DNA from: Neorhizobium huautlense
GTDB lineage: Bacteria > Pseudomonadota > Alphaproteobacteria > Rhizobiales > Rhizobiaceae
Direction: 5' to 3'
NCBI RefSeq assembly: GCF_030811685.1
Contig: NZ_JAUSRF010000004.1
Span: forward strand, 1 to 64,000
Length of the DNA stretch: 64,000 nt
Below, piece after piece: positions 51,834 through 61,425 of this stretch (positions are counted from its first letter, which is position 1; each line of letters starts with the position of its first letter). A program made the position numbers and the translations under genes. The notes under the pieces were generated by a model. The model ran no database searches. It worked only from the letters and a program-made list of their open reading frames with translations, and was not told the DNA's origin.

Positions 51834-52509
51834 GGGCGGAAAGAACCGGCATTTCGGGCGTTTTCGGCGCCCAGTCGGGTGCGATCAGGCCGCCTGATAT
51901 CAGCAGGCGCGCGCCCTCTTCCGGCGTCATATCAAGCATGACGATCTTGCTCTTCGGAACGAACATCAGGAAGCCGGCGGTCGGAACCGGTGTCGGCGGC
52001 AGGAATACGCCGACCATTTCCTCTCCATCGCTGTTCAGCCTTGCAGCAATCTCGCCCTGCACATCGCCGGAGATAAACACCAGCGCCCATGTGCCGGGGC
52101 TCGGAAACTCGATCAGCCCGCATTTCTTGAACGAGGTCGACTGTTCCTTCAGCACGGTCTCGAAAATCTGCTTGAGGCTTTTGTAGAGCGTGCGCACCAG
52201 TGGCATGCGATGCAGAACCGACTCGCCGAAATTGACGATCGAGCGGCCGATCAGGTTCTTGCCGAGAAAACCGATCATGGTGATCAGGATCACCGCGATC
52301 AGCAGGCCGGTGCCGGGAATGGTGACGTCGAAATAATATTGCGGATTGTAGCGCTGCGGGATGTAGGGCGTCACCCAGCTGTCTGCCCAGTCGATGAAGG
52401 TGAAGGTCAGCCAGATGGTGATGGCAAGAGGCGCACAGATGATCAGGCCGGTAAGAAAATTATTCCGGAGCCGACCGGCCAGCGAGAGTTTTTCGAGGGG
52501 ATCGGTCAT
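51811..52509 (-). CDS. DUF502 domain-containing membrane protein
   Basis: The 232-aa protein has two hydrophobic spans at about residues 17-40 and 65-83, and DUF502 features PGTGLLIAVILITMIGFLG, RSIVNFGESVLHRMPLVRTL and PTPVPTAGFLMFV. Family members are inner-membrane proteins of unknown function, found widely in alphaproteobacteria and plants. The stop region overlaps recG by 23 bp. It follows the GNAT gene by 12 bp on the same strand. Confidence 0.88.
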   Translation of the reverse strand: MTDPLEKLSLAGRLRNNFLTGLIICAPLAITIWLTFTFIDWADSWVTPYIPQRYNPQYYFDVTIPGTGLLIAVILITMIGFLGKNLIGRSIVNFGESVLHRMPLVRTLYKSLKQIFETVLKEQSTSFKKCGLIEFPSPGTWALVFISGDVQGEIAARLNSDGEEMVGVFLPPTPVPTAGFLMFVPKSKIVMLDMTPEEGARLLISGGLIAPDWAPKTPEMPVLSAPIPPAKT

Positions 52510-52521
52510 AAAAGCCTGAAT

Positions 52522-53025
52522 TTATGCTGAGTCGATGCCAAAAGCGGAATGAAATGCGAGAATGCCGGATGGCACCTGCCCCCGCAAGGGCAAGGCCATC
52601 AAATATTCCGGAGGCAAGCCCGGACTTGTCAGACCTGTGTGATCAAGGAAACCAAAACGGCGATAATAAGCCGGCTCACCAAGCAGGACGCAGCCGGCAG
52701 CATCGAGAGTTTTGATCGCTTCGAGGCCATCGCGAATCAGCTGCGCGCCAACACCCTGCCCCTGATGCTCCGGCAGGACCGAAACAGGTCCGAGCGCATA
52801 CCAGTCAGCCTCGCCGCTTGAAAACGTCACAGGTGAAAAGGCGATATGGCCGGCGACCACGCCATCATTATCCGCAACCAACGAGACCGACAGCGCTTTG
52901 GCGTTTCGCAAACTATCGATGATGGCAGGCTCGCTGCCATCACTATACGGCATGTCGGCAAAAGCCGCCGCGGTGACGGCAGCAATGGCCGCGACGTCAC
53001 CCGGTTGCTCGGCGCGAAAAATCAC
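52522..53025 (-). CDS. GNAT family N-acetyltransferase
   Basis: The 167-aa protein has the GNAT acetyl-CoA binding motif LPEHQGQGVGAQLIRDGLE near residue 85 and an N-terminus typical of YhbS-like members (IFRAEQPGDVAAIAAVTAA). Substrate unknown. The ATG overlaps the glmS stop by 4 nt. The coupling to glmS raises the possibility of a role near amino sugars, but nothing in the sequence proves this. Confidence 0.9.
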   Translation of the reverse strand: MIFRAEQPGDVAAIAAVTAAAFADMPYSDGSEPAIIDSLRNAKALSVSLVADNDGVVAGHIAFSPVTFSSGEADWYALGPVSVLPEHQGQGVGAQLIRDGLEAIKTLDAAGCVLLGEPAYYRRFGFLDHTGLTSPGLPPEYLMALPLRGQVPSGILAFHSAFGIDSA

Positions 53026-54848
53026 TCGACGGTGACCGATTTCGCCAGGTTGCGCGGCTGGTCCACATCCGTGCCCATGAAGACGGCGGTGTGATAGGCC
53101 AGCAGCTGGATCGGCAGGGCGTAGATCATCGGCGAAATCACTTCATCGACTTCCGGCAGGACGATGGTAGCCATGGTCGGCAGCTTGGTGGCGGCAGCAC
53201 CCTTTTCGTCGGTGATGAAGATGATCTTGCCGCCGCGCGCCGCCACTTCCTGCATGTTCGACACGGTCTTGTCGAAGAAGCGGTCGTAAGGGGCAATCAC
53301 GATGACCGGCATATGCTCGTCGATCAACGCGATCGGGCCATGCTTCAGCTCGCCGGCGGCATAACCTTCGGCATGGATATAGGAAATTTCCTTCAGCTTC
53401 AGCGCGCCTTCCAGCGCCAGCGGATAGCTGGTGCCGCGGCCGAGATACAGCACGTCCTTGAAGCGCGACAGTTCACGCGACAGCGCCTCGATCTGCGGCT
53501 GCACGGCATTCAGCACGCGGCTCATGATGCGCGGCATCTCGATCAGGTGACCGATCATTTCCTTCTCAGCCGCAGCATCGATCGTGCCACGCGCACGCGC
53601 CGCACCGATGGCAAGCGAGGCCAGAACCGCCAGCTGGCAGGTGAATGCCTTGGTGGAGGCAACGCCGATTTCCGGGCCGGCAAGGATCGGGAAGACCGCA
53701 TCGGATTCGCGCGCGATGGTCGATTCCTGCACGTTGACGATGGCGCCAATCTTCAGACCCTGATCCTTGGCGTAACGCAGCGAAGCCAGCGTATCGGCCG
53801 TCTCGCCGGACTGCGAGATGAACAGAGCGGCTTGCGTCGGCGAGAGCGGCAGTTCGCGGTAGCGGAATTCGGATGCCACATCGATCTCGACCGGCAGGCG
53901 GGCATAACGCTCGAACCAGTATTTGCCGACGAGACCCGCGAGATAGGCCGTGCCGCAGGCGGAAATGGCAAGACCGGACAGTTTGGAAAAATCGATCGCG
54001 CCGGCCTGCGGTTTCAGTGTGTTGGCGGCAAAATCGACATAATGGCCGAGCGCATGCGAAATGATTTCCGGCTGCTCGTAGATTTCCTTTTCCATGAAGT
54101 GTCGGTGGTTGCCCTTGTCGACCACGTAAGCGGCCGCCTGAGAAATCTGGCTCTGACGTTTTACGGGCTTGCCCGCGTAATCGGTCACCTCGAGCTTGTC
54201 ATGGGTGATGACGGCAAAATCGCCATCGACCAGGTAAGTAATCTCGTTGGTGAACGGCGACAGCGCGATCGCGTCGGAACCCAAAAACATCTCGCCGCGA
54301 CCATGACCGATGGCGAGCGGCGGTCCAAAACGGGCCGAGAGAATGGTATCCGGTGCATCCTTGAACATCACGACCAGCGCATACGCGCCATGCACGCGGT
54401 TCAGCATTTTCAGCATGGCGTCGCGGTGGTTGAGACCTTCGCGCGTGTATTTGGCGAGAAGATGGGCGACGACCTCGGTATCCGTCTGGCTTTCGAACAC
54501 GGCGCCTTCGGCAACCAGTTCGTCTTTCAGTTCGGAAAAATTTTCGATGATGCCGTTATGAACGACGGCAACGCCGTCCACGAAATGCGGATGCGCATTC
54601 GGCACGTTCGGCACACCGTGGGTGGCCCAGCGTGTGTGTGCGATGCCGATATTGCCCGGCAGTGGTTCGCCGTCGAGCGCCTTTTCGAGGTTGAACAGTT
54701 TTCCCTCGGCGCGGCGTCGATCCATCACGCCGTCATAGATGGTGGCGACACCGGCCGAATCGTAGCCGCGGTATTCGAGCCTGCGCAGCGCATCGACCAG
54801 ACGCTCTGCCACCGGGCCTTTTCCGACGATCCCGACAATTCCACACAT
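53022..54848 (-). CDS. glmS: Glutamine--fructose-6-phosphate aminotransferase (isomerizing)
   Basis: The 608-aa enzyme makes glucosamine-6-phosphate, the first step towards UDP-GlcNAc. The mature N-terminus MCGIVGIVG gives the catalytic Cys2 of the glutaminase domain; two SIS domains follow (ISQSGETADTL, YLGRGTSYPLALEGALKLKE), and the C-terminus ends PRNLAKSVTVE. I start at the ATG before Cys2, since upstream codons would block the nucleophile. No glmS ribozyme is expected in this group. It is downstream of glmU on the same strand, 210 bp apart. Confidence 0.98.
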   Translation of the reverse strand: MCGIVGIVGKGPVAERLVDALRRLEYRGYDSAGVATIYDGVMDRRRAEGKLFNLEKALDGEPLPGNIGIAHTRWATHGVPNVPNAHPHFVDGVAVVHNGIIENFSELKDELVAEGAVFESQTDTEVVAHLLAKYTREGLNHRDAMLKMLNRVHGAYALVVMFKDAPDTILSARFGPPLAIGHGRGEMFLGSDAIALSPFTNEITYLVDGDFAVITHDKLEVTDYAGKPVKRQSQISQAAAYVVDKGNHRHFMEKEIYEQPEIISHALGHYVDFAANTLKPQAGAIDFSKLSGLAISACGTAYLAGLVGKYWFERYARLPVEIDVASEFRYRELPLSPTQAALFISQSGETADTLASLRYAKDQGLKIGAIVNVQESTIARESDAVFPILAGPEIGVASTKAFTCQLAVLASLAIGAARARGTIDAAAEKEMIGHLIEMPRIMSRVLNAVQPQIEALSRELSRFKDVLYLGRGTSYPLALEGALKLKEISYIHAEGYAAGELKHGPIALIDEHMPVIVIAPYDRFFDKTVSNMQEVAARGGKIIFITDEKGAAATKLPTMATIVLPEVDEVISPMIYALPIQLLAYHTAVFMGTDVDQPRNLAKSVTVE

Positions 54849-55006
54849 GTACGCTTTTCCTGATTTGGTTAGATCCGAGCGAATACCTAACTGATCCAGT
54901 GACTTACGCAATTGGGCAGATGGTCACTTTCAATGTCGGACCGTAACGCTCCACTGTTAACATTTAGAAACACGTAAAGAGCGAGTTTAAACACCCTGAA
55001 AACACA

Positions 55007-55034
55007 GGGAGCCCGGCATGCCGGGCTCCCTTTT
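55007..55034 (-). terminator. Hairpin terminator after glmU
   Basis: A perfect 24-bp palindrome (12-bp arms GGGAGCCCGGCA, positions 55007-55030) lies 25 bp after the glmU stop. On the minus strand it is followed by TGTGTTTT, so termination is plausible but not ideal; TTTT follows on the plus strand. Confidence 0.7.
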
Positions 55035-55058
55035 AACGTCGCATCGTGACGGTTCTGT

Positions 55059-56417
55059 TTATTTGCCGCTGCGCGCCTTCTTGAGTGCCAGTGCCCGCTC
55101 GCGGATCAGCTTTGCCCGATCAGGTTTCACTTCCTGACGGGCGCGACCAAACGCCAGCGCTTCGGCAGGTACATCGTCGGTGATGACGCTGCCGGAGGCG
55201 ACATAAGCGCCGTCGCCGATGGTCACTGGTGCCACCAGCGACGAGTTCGAACCGATAAACGCGTCTGCGCCAATCCGGGTTTCGTGCTTGTTCACGCCAT
55301 CATAATTGCAGGTGATCGTGCCGGCCCCGATATTGGTATGGGCACCGATAAATGCGTCGCCGATATAGGTCAGGTGATTGACCTTGGCGCCCTCGCCGAT
55401 CTCCGCCTTTTTCACCTCGCAGAAATTGCCCACCTTGGAACCGGCTCCGAGATTGGCACCCGGACGCAGGCGCGCGTAAGGCCCAACAGTCGCACCGGCA
55501 GAAACATGAGCGCCTTCCAGATGCGAGAATGCATGGATGACGGCACCACCCTCGACGGTGACGCCGGGTCCGAAGACGACATTCGGCTCGATCAGCGCAT
55601 CCTGACCGATCTGCGTATCAAAGGACAGGAAGACTGTTTCCGGCGCAATCATCGTCACACCCGACACCATGATCTCGTGGCGGCGGCGCTCCTGCCAGAG
55701 CTTTTCGATATAGGCGAGTTCGGCGCGATTGTTGCAGCCCGTCAGCTCACTTTCCGGCGCATCGACGGCCACCACCTTGCCACCGGTCGCACGGGCGATC
55801 TCGACAAGGTCGGTGAGGTAATATTCGCCCTTGGCGTTTTTGTTTTCGATCTTGCCGAGCAATTCTAGCGCCTTGGCACCATTGATCGCCATCAGGCCGC
55901 TATTGCACCACGTGACCTTGCGCTCTTGCTCGGTCGCATCCTTTTCCTCCCGGATGGCGATCAATTCGCCATTTTCCACCAGAAGGCGGCCGTAACCGGT
56001 CGGTTTGTCGGTATGGAAACCGATGACGACGATATCGGCGCCTTCTGCCAGCTTTTCGCGAGCGGCAGCAAACGGTGCCGGCGTGATCAGCGGTACATCG
56101 CCATAAGCCACGACGACATCATCATAACCCTTTGCGATCGCTTCGCGCGCCGCCAGCACTGCATGACCTGTGCCAAGCCGTTCAGTCTGCAAAAAGCTTG
56201 ATGTGTTGATGCCGCCGATCTGAGCCGCCTTTTCCACCTTTTCCGCATCACGGCCAAGCACCAGCGCGGCATCGCCCATGCCGGCGCCGACGACGGCCTG
56301 CATCACATGCGCGATCATCGGCCTGCCGGCGACCGGATGCAGCACTTTCGACATCGACGATTTCATGCGGGTGCTGTCGCCTGCGGCGAGGATCACGGCC
56401 AGACATGTGCGGCTCAT
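55059..56417 (-). CDS. glmU: Bifunctional UDP-N-acetylglucosamine pyrophosphorylase / glucosamine-1-phosphate N-acetyltransferase
   Basis: The 452-aa enzyme completes UDP-GlcNAc synthesis. The pyrophosphorylase half has [22 protein letters not shown] and GTGHAVLAA, and the left-handed beta-helix acetyltransferase half shows hexapeptide repeats ([32 protein letters not shown]) with catalytic His in NKHETRIG. The start [13 protein letters not shown] is set by the family. Together with glmS downstream it supplies precursors for peptidoglycan and lipid A. Confidence 0.97.
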   Translation of the reverse strand: MSRTCLAVILAAGDSTRMKSSMSKVLHPVAGRPMIAHVMQAVVGAGMGDAALVLGRDAEKVEKAAQIGGINTSSFLQTERLGTGHAVLAAREAIAKGYDDVVVAYGDVPLITPAPFAAAREKLAEGADIVVIGFHTDKPTGYGRLLVENGELIAIREEKDATEQERKVTWCNSGLMAINGAKALELLGKIENKNAKGEYYLTDLVEIARATGGKVVAVDAPESELTGCNNRAELAYIEKLWQERRRHEIMVSGVTMIAPETVFLSFDTQIGQDALIEPNVVFGPGVTVEGGAVIHAFSHLEGAHVSAGATVGPYARLRPGANLGAGSKVGNFCEVKKAEIGEGAKVNHLTYIGDAFIGAHTNIGAGTITCNYDGVNKHETRIGADAFIGSNSSLVAPVTIGDGAYVASGSVITDDVPAEALAFGRARQEVKPDRAKLIRERALALKKARSGK

Positions 56418-56500
56418 CTTCAAACTCCTTGGAATCGATCGCCAGACATTTAGCGGCAGGATGATTGAAACGCTATGAACGGCTTGTAACCTGCTGATAC

Positions 56501-56527
56501 AAAAAGGGCACCCGTTTCCGGATGCCC
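56501..56527 (-). terminator. Rho-independent terminator of the BMP transporter operon
   Basis: An 8-bp stem with one G-U pair (GGGCACCC 56506-56513, GGATGCCC 56520-56527) is followed on the minus strand by TTTTT, 45 bp after the gene stop. Confidence 0.82.
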
Positions 56528-56571
56528 TATGCAAACGTCACGACGTCATCGGCACAAACCGACAACCCGCC

Positions 56572-57645
56572 TCACTTCGGCAGTTGGTCGTCCACGCCTT
56601 CGACATAGAAGTTCATGCCGAGCAGCGTCTTGTCATCAGCCTTTTCACCGGCCTTCAGCCATTCCGAACCGTCTTGGCGGTTGATCGGGCCGGTGAACGG
56701 ATGCAGTTCGCCCGACTTGATCTTCGCTTCGGTCTCTTCGGCCATCGCCTTCACGTCGTCCGGCATGTTGGTGTAGGGCGCCATGGTGAGAATGCCGTCC
56801 TTGAGGCCGTCCCAGATCTGTTCCGACTTCCACGTGCCCTCGAGCGCCGCCTTGGTGCGCTTGATGTAGTAAGGGCCCCAGGTGTCGACGATGGCCGTCA
56901 GCTGCGTCTTCGGGCCGGCCGCGATCATGTCCGAGGCCTGACCGAAGGCCATGATGCCACGCTCGGCAGCAACCTGGATCGGTGCTGTCGTGTCGGTGTG
57001 CTGGGTCAGGATGTCGACGCCCTGATCGACCAGCGCCTTGGCGGCATCGGCTTCCTTGCCCGGATCAGCCCAGGTATTGGCCCAGACGACCTTGATCTTG
57101 AAATCCGGGTTGACCGACTTTGCGCCGAGTTCGAAGGCGTTGATGCCCATCACCACTTCCGGGATCGGGAAGGATGCGATGTAACCGGCAAGGCCCTTCT
57201 TCGACATTCTTGCGGCGATCTGGCCCTGAATGTAACGGCCTTCATAGAAGCGCGCATTGTAGGTCGCGACGTTTTCAGACGCCTTGAAGCCGGTTGCGTG
57301 TTCGAACTTCACCTTCGGAAACTTGGCGGCAACCTTCATCGTCGCGTCCATGAAGCCGAACGAGGTCGTATAGATCATCGCGCAGTTGGAACGGGCCATG
57401 CGCTCGATGGCGCGCTCGGCGTCCGGGCCTTCCGGCACGTTTTCGAGGAAAGCGGTCTCGATCTTGTCACCAAGCGCCTTTTCCAGCGCCATGCGACCGA
57501 TGTCGTGCGCCTGCGTCCAGCCGCCATCGGTCTTCGGACCGACATAGATGAAACATACTTTGGTCTTTTCCTGCGCCTGTGCGGCGCCGGACATGCCACC
57601 GAGAACGGCAGCGGACGCAGCGAGTGCGATGATCAGCTTCTTCAT
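56572..57645 (-). CDS. BMP family ABC transporter substrate-binding protein
   Basis: The 357-aa protein has a signal peptide (cleavage after AQA near residue 25) and basic-membrane-protein (PnrA/Med) motifs: FIYVGPKTDGGWTQAHD, SFGFMDATMKVA, NARFYEGRYIQGQIA and GKEADAAKALVDQGVDI. BMP proteins bind purine nucleosides. The ATG has AGGGG at good distance. It is the last gene of the operon whose upstream members encode the permeases and ATPase, with 49 bp to the nearest permease stop. Confidence 0.94.
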   Translation of the reverse strand: MKKLIIALAASAAVLGGMSGAAQAQEKTKVCFIYVGPKTDGGWTQAHDIGRMALEKALGDKIETAFLENVPEGPDAERAIERMARSNCAMIYTTSFGFMDATMKVAAKFPKVKFEHATGFKASENVATYNARFYEGRYIQGQIAARMSKKGLAGYIASFPIPEVVMGINAFELGAKSVNPDFKIKVVWANTWADPGKEADAAKALVDQGVDILTQHTDTTAPIQVAAERGIMAFGQASDMIAAGPKTQLTAIVDTWGPYYIKRTKAALEGTWKSEQIWDGLKDGILTMAPYTNMPDDVKAMAEETEAKIKSGELHPFTGPINRQDGSEWLKAGEKADDKTLLGMNFYVEGVDDQLPK

Positions 57646-57694
57646 TTTCAACCCCTGTTGGCTTGAAGTGTTTGTTGTTTGTTTTTGCGCGCTG

Positions 57695-58609
57695 TCATCG
57701 GTCCGGAACAAAAGGTTTTCCGAGCGAGGCCGGCGTGTTGATGAGTGTCGTGCGGCGATTATGCGAAATGATCACGAGAACGACAATAGTGGCGGCATAA
57801 GGAAGTGCCGAAAGGAATTGCGACGGAATGCCCACGCCGAAAGCCTGGGCATGCAGCTGGCCGATTGTTACGGCGCCGAAAAGATAGCCGCCCGCAAGGA
57901 TGCGCCACGGACGCCACGAGGCGAAAACTACCAGCGCCAAGGCGATCCAGCCGCGGCCAGCCGACATGTTCTCCACCCATTGCGGCGTATAGACCAGCGA
58001 CAGCTGCGCTCCGGCCAAGCCCGCACAGGCACCGCCGAACAGCACGGCCAGATAGCGCGTGCGCACCACATTGATGCCGAGCGCGTGGGCGGAGCCGTGA
58101 TTGTCGCCGACGGCGCGCATCTTGAGGCCCGTACGGCTTCTGAACAGGAACCAGTTGACGCCGATGATCAGCGCGATCGAGAGGTAGAAGATCAGATCCT
58201 GCGCGAACAGAACACGCCCGATGAACGGTATATCCGAAAGCACCGGAACCACGATCGGCTGGAGCTTTGTGCCGGCAAGGCCGACAAAGCTTTCACCCAG
58301 CTGACCCGAGACACCAAGGCCCAAAATAGTCAGTGCCAGACCGGTCGCCACCTGATTGGTGACGAGTGTGAGGGTCAGGAAACCGAACAGCAGTGAAAAC
58401 AGCGCGCCACCACCAATGCCGGCGAGAATGCCGAGATAGGGGGATCCGGTCATGTGGGCAGTGGCAAAGGCGCAGACGGCGCCCATGATCATCATGCCCT
58501 CGACGCCAAGGTTCAGCACACCGGATCGCTCCGCAACCAGTTCGCCCATGGCGGCGATCACCAGCGGCGTTGCGGCAGTCATGACGGTCAGCAGGATCGC
58601 TTCGAACAT
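57695..58609 (-). CDS. ABC transporter permease (nucleoside importer), subunit 2
   Basis: The 304-aa integral membrane protein has about eight spans and the branched-chain-type permease motif: AERSGVLNLGVEGMMIMGAV near the N-terminus and AVGDNHGSAHALGINVVRTRYLA in the coupling region. It pairs with the permease immediately upstream (2 bp between stop and start) and with the BMP protein downstream. Expected role: uptake of nucleosides or related purines. Confidence 0.93.
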   Translation of the reverse strand: MFEAILLTVMTAATPLVIAAMGELVAERSGVLNLGVEGMMIMGAVCAFATAHMTGSPYLGILAGIGGGALFSLLFGFLTLTLVTNQVATGLALTILGLGVSGQLGESFVGLAGTKLQPIVVPVLSDIPFIGRVLFAQDLIFYLSIALIIGVNWFLFRSRTGLKMRAVGDNHGSAHALGINVVRTRYLAVLFGGACAGLAGAQLSLVYTPQWVENMSAGRGWIALALVVFASWRPWRILAGGYLFGAVTIGQLHAQAFGVGIPSQFLSALPYAATIVVLVIISHNRRTTLINTPASLGKPFVPDR

Positions 58610-58611
58610 TT

Positions 58612-59697
58612 TTAAGCTCCCGCCTCAGTCTTGCTGCCGGAAAACACCAGCCGGATGCGGTAGAGGATCAGCGTGTCGCATGACAGCACAAAGAACAGCA
58701 ACAGCCCCTGAAACACGCGCGAAATCTTGTCGGAAATACCGATGGAGAGCTGCGCTGCCTCGCCGCCGAGATAGGTCAGCGCCAGAACCAGACCGGAGGC
58801 GATAATGCCAATCGGGTTGAGACGACCAAGGAAGGCGACGATGATGGCGGTAAAACCGTAACCTGGCGAAATCGACGGCTGCAGGTGGCCGATAGACCCC
58901 GATACTTCGGAAATGCCGGCAAGCCCGGCCAGCGCGCCCGAAAGCATCAGCGCAAACCACACCATCTTTTTCGAGGAAAAGCCGGCAAACCGCCCTGCCC
59001 GTTCGGCTTGACCCAGAACCGAAACCTCAAAACCCTTGAGCATGAAGCGCATCATGAACCAAAGCGCGATGGCGGCCACGATGGCAAACACCGCGGCCCA
59101 ATGGGCACGACCGGAGTCCAGCAGTTCCGGCAGGATCGCTTCCGGCGCAAAGCTGATGGTCTTTGGAAAATTATAGCCCTGCGGATCGCGCCACGGACCG
59201 CGCACCAGCCAGTCGAGAAACAGCTGGGCGATATAAACCAGCATCAAGCTGGTGAGGATTTCGTTGGTGTTGAACCGTGTCTTCAACAGTGCCGGAATGC
59301 CCGCATAAAGCGCCCCGCCCAGCATGCCCATGATCAGCATGGCCGGCAGAAGCGCCGCCGAATGCCATTCCGGCATCAGAACCGGCAGGATCGATCCGGT
59401 GATCGCGCCCATGGTGAACTGGCCCTCGGCGCCGATATTCCAGTTATTGGAGCGAAAACAGATGGCAAGCCCGACAGCGATCAGGATCAGCGGCGCCGCC
59501 TTGATCACCAGTTCATGCAGCGACCAGACATCGAACAGTGGTTCTATAAAGAAGGTGTAGAGCGTGGCGACCGGGTCCTTGCCCATCAGCCAGAACATCA
59601 GCCCGCCGAAAAACAGCGTCAGCACCAGCGCCAGCAGCGGCGAGATGGCGGCAAAGGCAGTGGAGGCACGCGCGCGCCGTTCCAGTTCAATGCGCAT
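58612..59697 (-). CDS. ABC transporter permease (nucleoside importer), subunit 1
   Basis: The 361-aa protein has ten or so spans and the paired-permease motif CFRSNNWNIGAEGQFTMGAI. It starts at MRIELERRARAST, overlapping the ATPase stop by 11 bp; a start 17 codons earlier is possible but lies inside the ATPase. The coupling helix sequence LGQAERAGRFAGFSSKKM is visible. It forms the heteromeric pore with the next permease. Confidence 0.92.
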   Translation of the reverse strand: MRIELERRARASTAFAAISPLLALVLTLFFGGLMFWLMGKDPVATLYTFFIEPLFDVWSLHELVIKAAPLILIAVGLAICFRSNNWNIGAEGQFTMGAITGSILPVLMPEWHSAALLPAMLIMGMLGGALYAGIPALLKTRFNTNEILTSLMLVYIAQLFLDWLVRGPWRDPQGYNFPKTISFAPEAILPELLDSGRAHWAAVFAIVAAIALWFMMRFMLKGFEVSVLGQAERAGRFAGFSSKKMVWFALMLSGALAGLAGISEVSGSIGHLQPSISPGYGFTAIIVAFLGRLNPIGIIASGLVLALTYLGGEAAQLSIGISDKISRVFQGLLLFFVLSCDTLILYRIRLVFSGSKTEAGA

Positions 59698-61273
59698 CGG
59701 CAGCCTCCCCGGCATGAGAAGCATGTTGGGTCGAATCGTGAATGCCACCCATCAGAAGGCCGATGCGTTCCAGCGAGAGCGTGCCGGCCGGATAGGCATC
59801 CGACAACCTGCCTTCGGAAATGACCGCGATGGAGGTCGCCACTTCAAATATTTCATCGAGATCCTGGCTGATCACCACCACGGCCGAGCCGGATTTGGCG
59901 AGATCGATCAGCGCCTGACGAATCCGGCTGGCAGCACCGGCATCGACACCCCAGGTCGGCTGGTTGACGACCAGCACCGACGGCTGCCGATCCAGTTCGC
60001 GACCGACGATGAACTTTTGCAGGTTGCCGCCCGAAAGCGAACCGGCCGTCGGATCCTCCCCGCTCTTTCGCACATCCATCACCTGACAGATGCGCGCGGT
60101 CGCAGCCTTCACCGCGCCATGGCGGATCACCTTGCCAAGCCCGCCGGCCAAAAACGCCTTGCGATCGGAATGCGCGCGCGCCAACAGCAGATTGTCGGAC
60201 AAAGACATCTGCGACACCGCTGCATGCCCATGCCGTTCCTCCGGCACGAAACCTGCGCCCAGCAATCGGCGGCCATTGATGCGCGTGCGCCCAACCGATG
60301 TGCCACGGATCTTGATCGCATCGTGATCGGCCACCGGATATTCACCCGACAGCACGTCGAAAAGCTCGCCCTGACCGTTGCCGGCCACGCCTGCGATTGC
60401 CAGCACTTCGCCGGCCCGCACGCTCATCGACACATTCTTCAGCGACACCGCAAACGGTGTGCGCGGCGCAAACGACATCGATTTGACGTCAAGCAGCACC
60501 TCACCCGGCGTGCCGAGATCTTCGCGATGCACCGCCGCCACGTCGCTGCCCACCATCATGCGGGCCAAAGAAGCCGGCGTTTCCTGGCGCGGATCGCAGA
60601 CGCCGGTCACCTTGCCGTGGCGCAGGACGGTGGCGCGGTCGCAGATGCGCTGCACTTCATCCAGCCGATGGCTGATATAAAGAACCGAACGGCCCTCGGC
60701 CTTGAGCTTGAACAGGGTCTCGAACAGACGATCGGCTTCCTGCGGCGTCAGCACCGAGGTCGGCTCGTCCAGAATGATAAGCTTGGGATTCTGCAGAAGT
60801 GCGCGCACGATCTCTATACGCTGGCGCTCGCCAACCGAAAGATCGGCCACATGCATTTTGGGATCGAGCGGCAGGCCGTAGGCCTTCGACAGCGAAGCGG
60901 CCTCTTCGGATATCTTCGAAAGCGAAATTTTCGGATCGAGTGACAGCGCGATATTTTCCCCGACAGTCAGGGCTTCGAACAGCGAAAAATGCTGGAAAAC
61001 CATGCCGATGCCGAGATCTCTTGCCTGGCCGGGTGAAGAGATGGAAACCGGTTTTCCCTGCCATAGGATTTGCCCCGAACTCGGCTGCAACACGCCGAAA
61101 AGCATCTTGACGAGCGTGGATTTGCCGGCGCCGTTTTCGCCCAGCAGCGCGTGGATTTCACCGGGAGCGATGTCGAGATCGATCCCGTCACATGCGGCGA
61201 ACGTGCCGAAAAGCTTGGTCAGCCCTCGAACCGAAAGAAGCGAAGGCTCTCCCTGATCCTGCGATGAAACCAC
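59687..61273 (-). CDS. ABC transporter ATP-binding protein, two-domain (nucleoside importer)
   Basis: The 528-aa protein holds two ABC modules. The first is canonical: Walker A GENGAGKST, signature LSVGERQRIE, Walker B LIILDEPTS. The second is degenerate, with AGVAGNGQGE in place of Walker A and VNQPTWG in place of Walker B, as is common in this RbsA/BMP class; its signature LSGGNLQK is kept. The start is a GTG with GAGGGG upstream. It is the first gene of the four-gene ATPase-permease-permease-BMP operon on the minus strand. Confidence 0.94.
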   Translation of the reverse strand: MVSSQDQGEPSLLSVRGLTKLFGTFAACDGIDLDIAPGEIHALLGENGAGKSTLVKMLFGVLQPSSGQILWQGKPVSISSPGQARDLGIGMVFQHFSLFEALTVGENIALSLDPKISLSKISEEAASLSKAYGLPLDPKMHVADLSVGERQRIEIVRALLQNPKLIILDEPTSVLTPQEADRLFETLFKLKAEGRSVLYISHRLDEVQRICDRATVLRHGKVTGVCDPRQETPASLARMMVGSDVAAVHREDLGTPGEVLLDVKSMSFAPRTPFAVSLKNVSMSVRAGEVLAIAGVAGNGQGELFDVLSGEYPVADHDAIKIRGTSVGRTRINGRRLLGAGFVPEERHGHAAVSQMSLSDNLLLARAHSDRKAFLAGGLGKVIRHGAVKAATARICQVMDVRKSGEDPTAGSLSGGNLQKFIVGRELDRQPSVLVVNQPTWGVDAGAASRIRQALIDLAKSGSAVVVISQDLDEIFEVATSIAVISEGRLSDAYPAGTLSLERIGLLMGGIHDSTQHASHAGEAADAH

Positions 61274-61425
61274 TCAAATCCCCTCGTCCATCACGGGCGG
61301 CTTTCTGAAGAAGCCTTATGCCCGGATGATGACATCTGCAAAGACGTCTCCGTATCAACGCCTAAAAAACATTCAAGCTCTTTTTTAAGCCATGCACAAC
61401 TGCAAACAGGATAGGGTCACAGATC

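Noticed and set aside
54849..55058. glmS ribozyme or riboswitch in the leader of glmS
   Set aside because: The glmS ribozyme is known mainly from Gram-positive bacteria, and nothing here resembles its core. The 24-bp palindrome is better explained as a hairpin after glmU.
59687..61273. Second ABC domain of the nucleoside importer ATPase as a broken domain
   Set aside because: Degenerate Walker A and B in the second half are usual for this RbsA/BMP class, so it is not a sign of decay.
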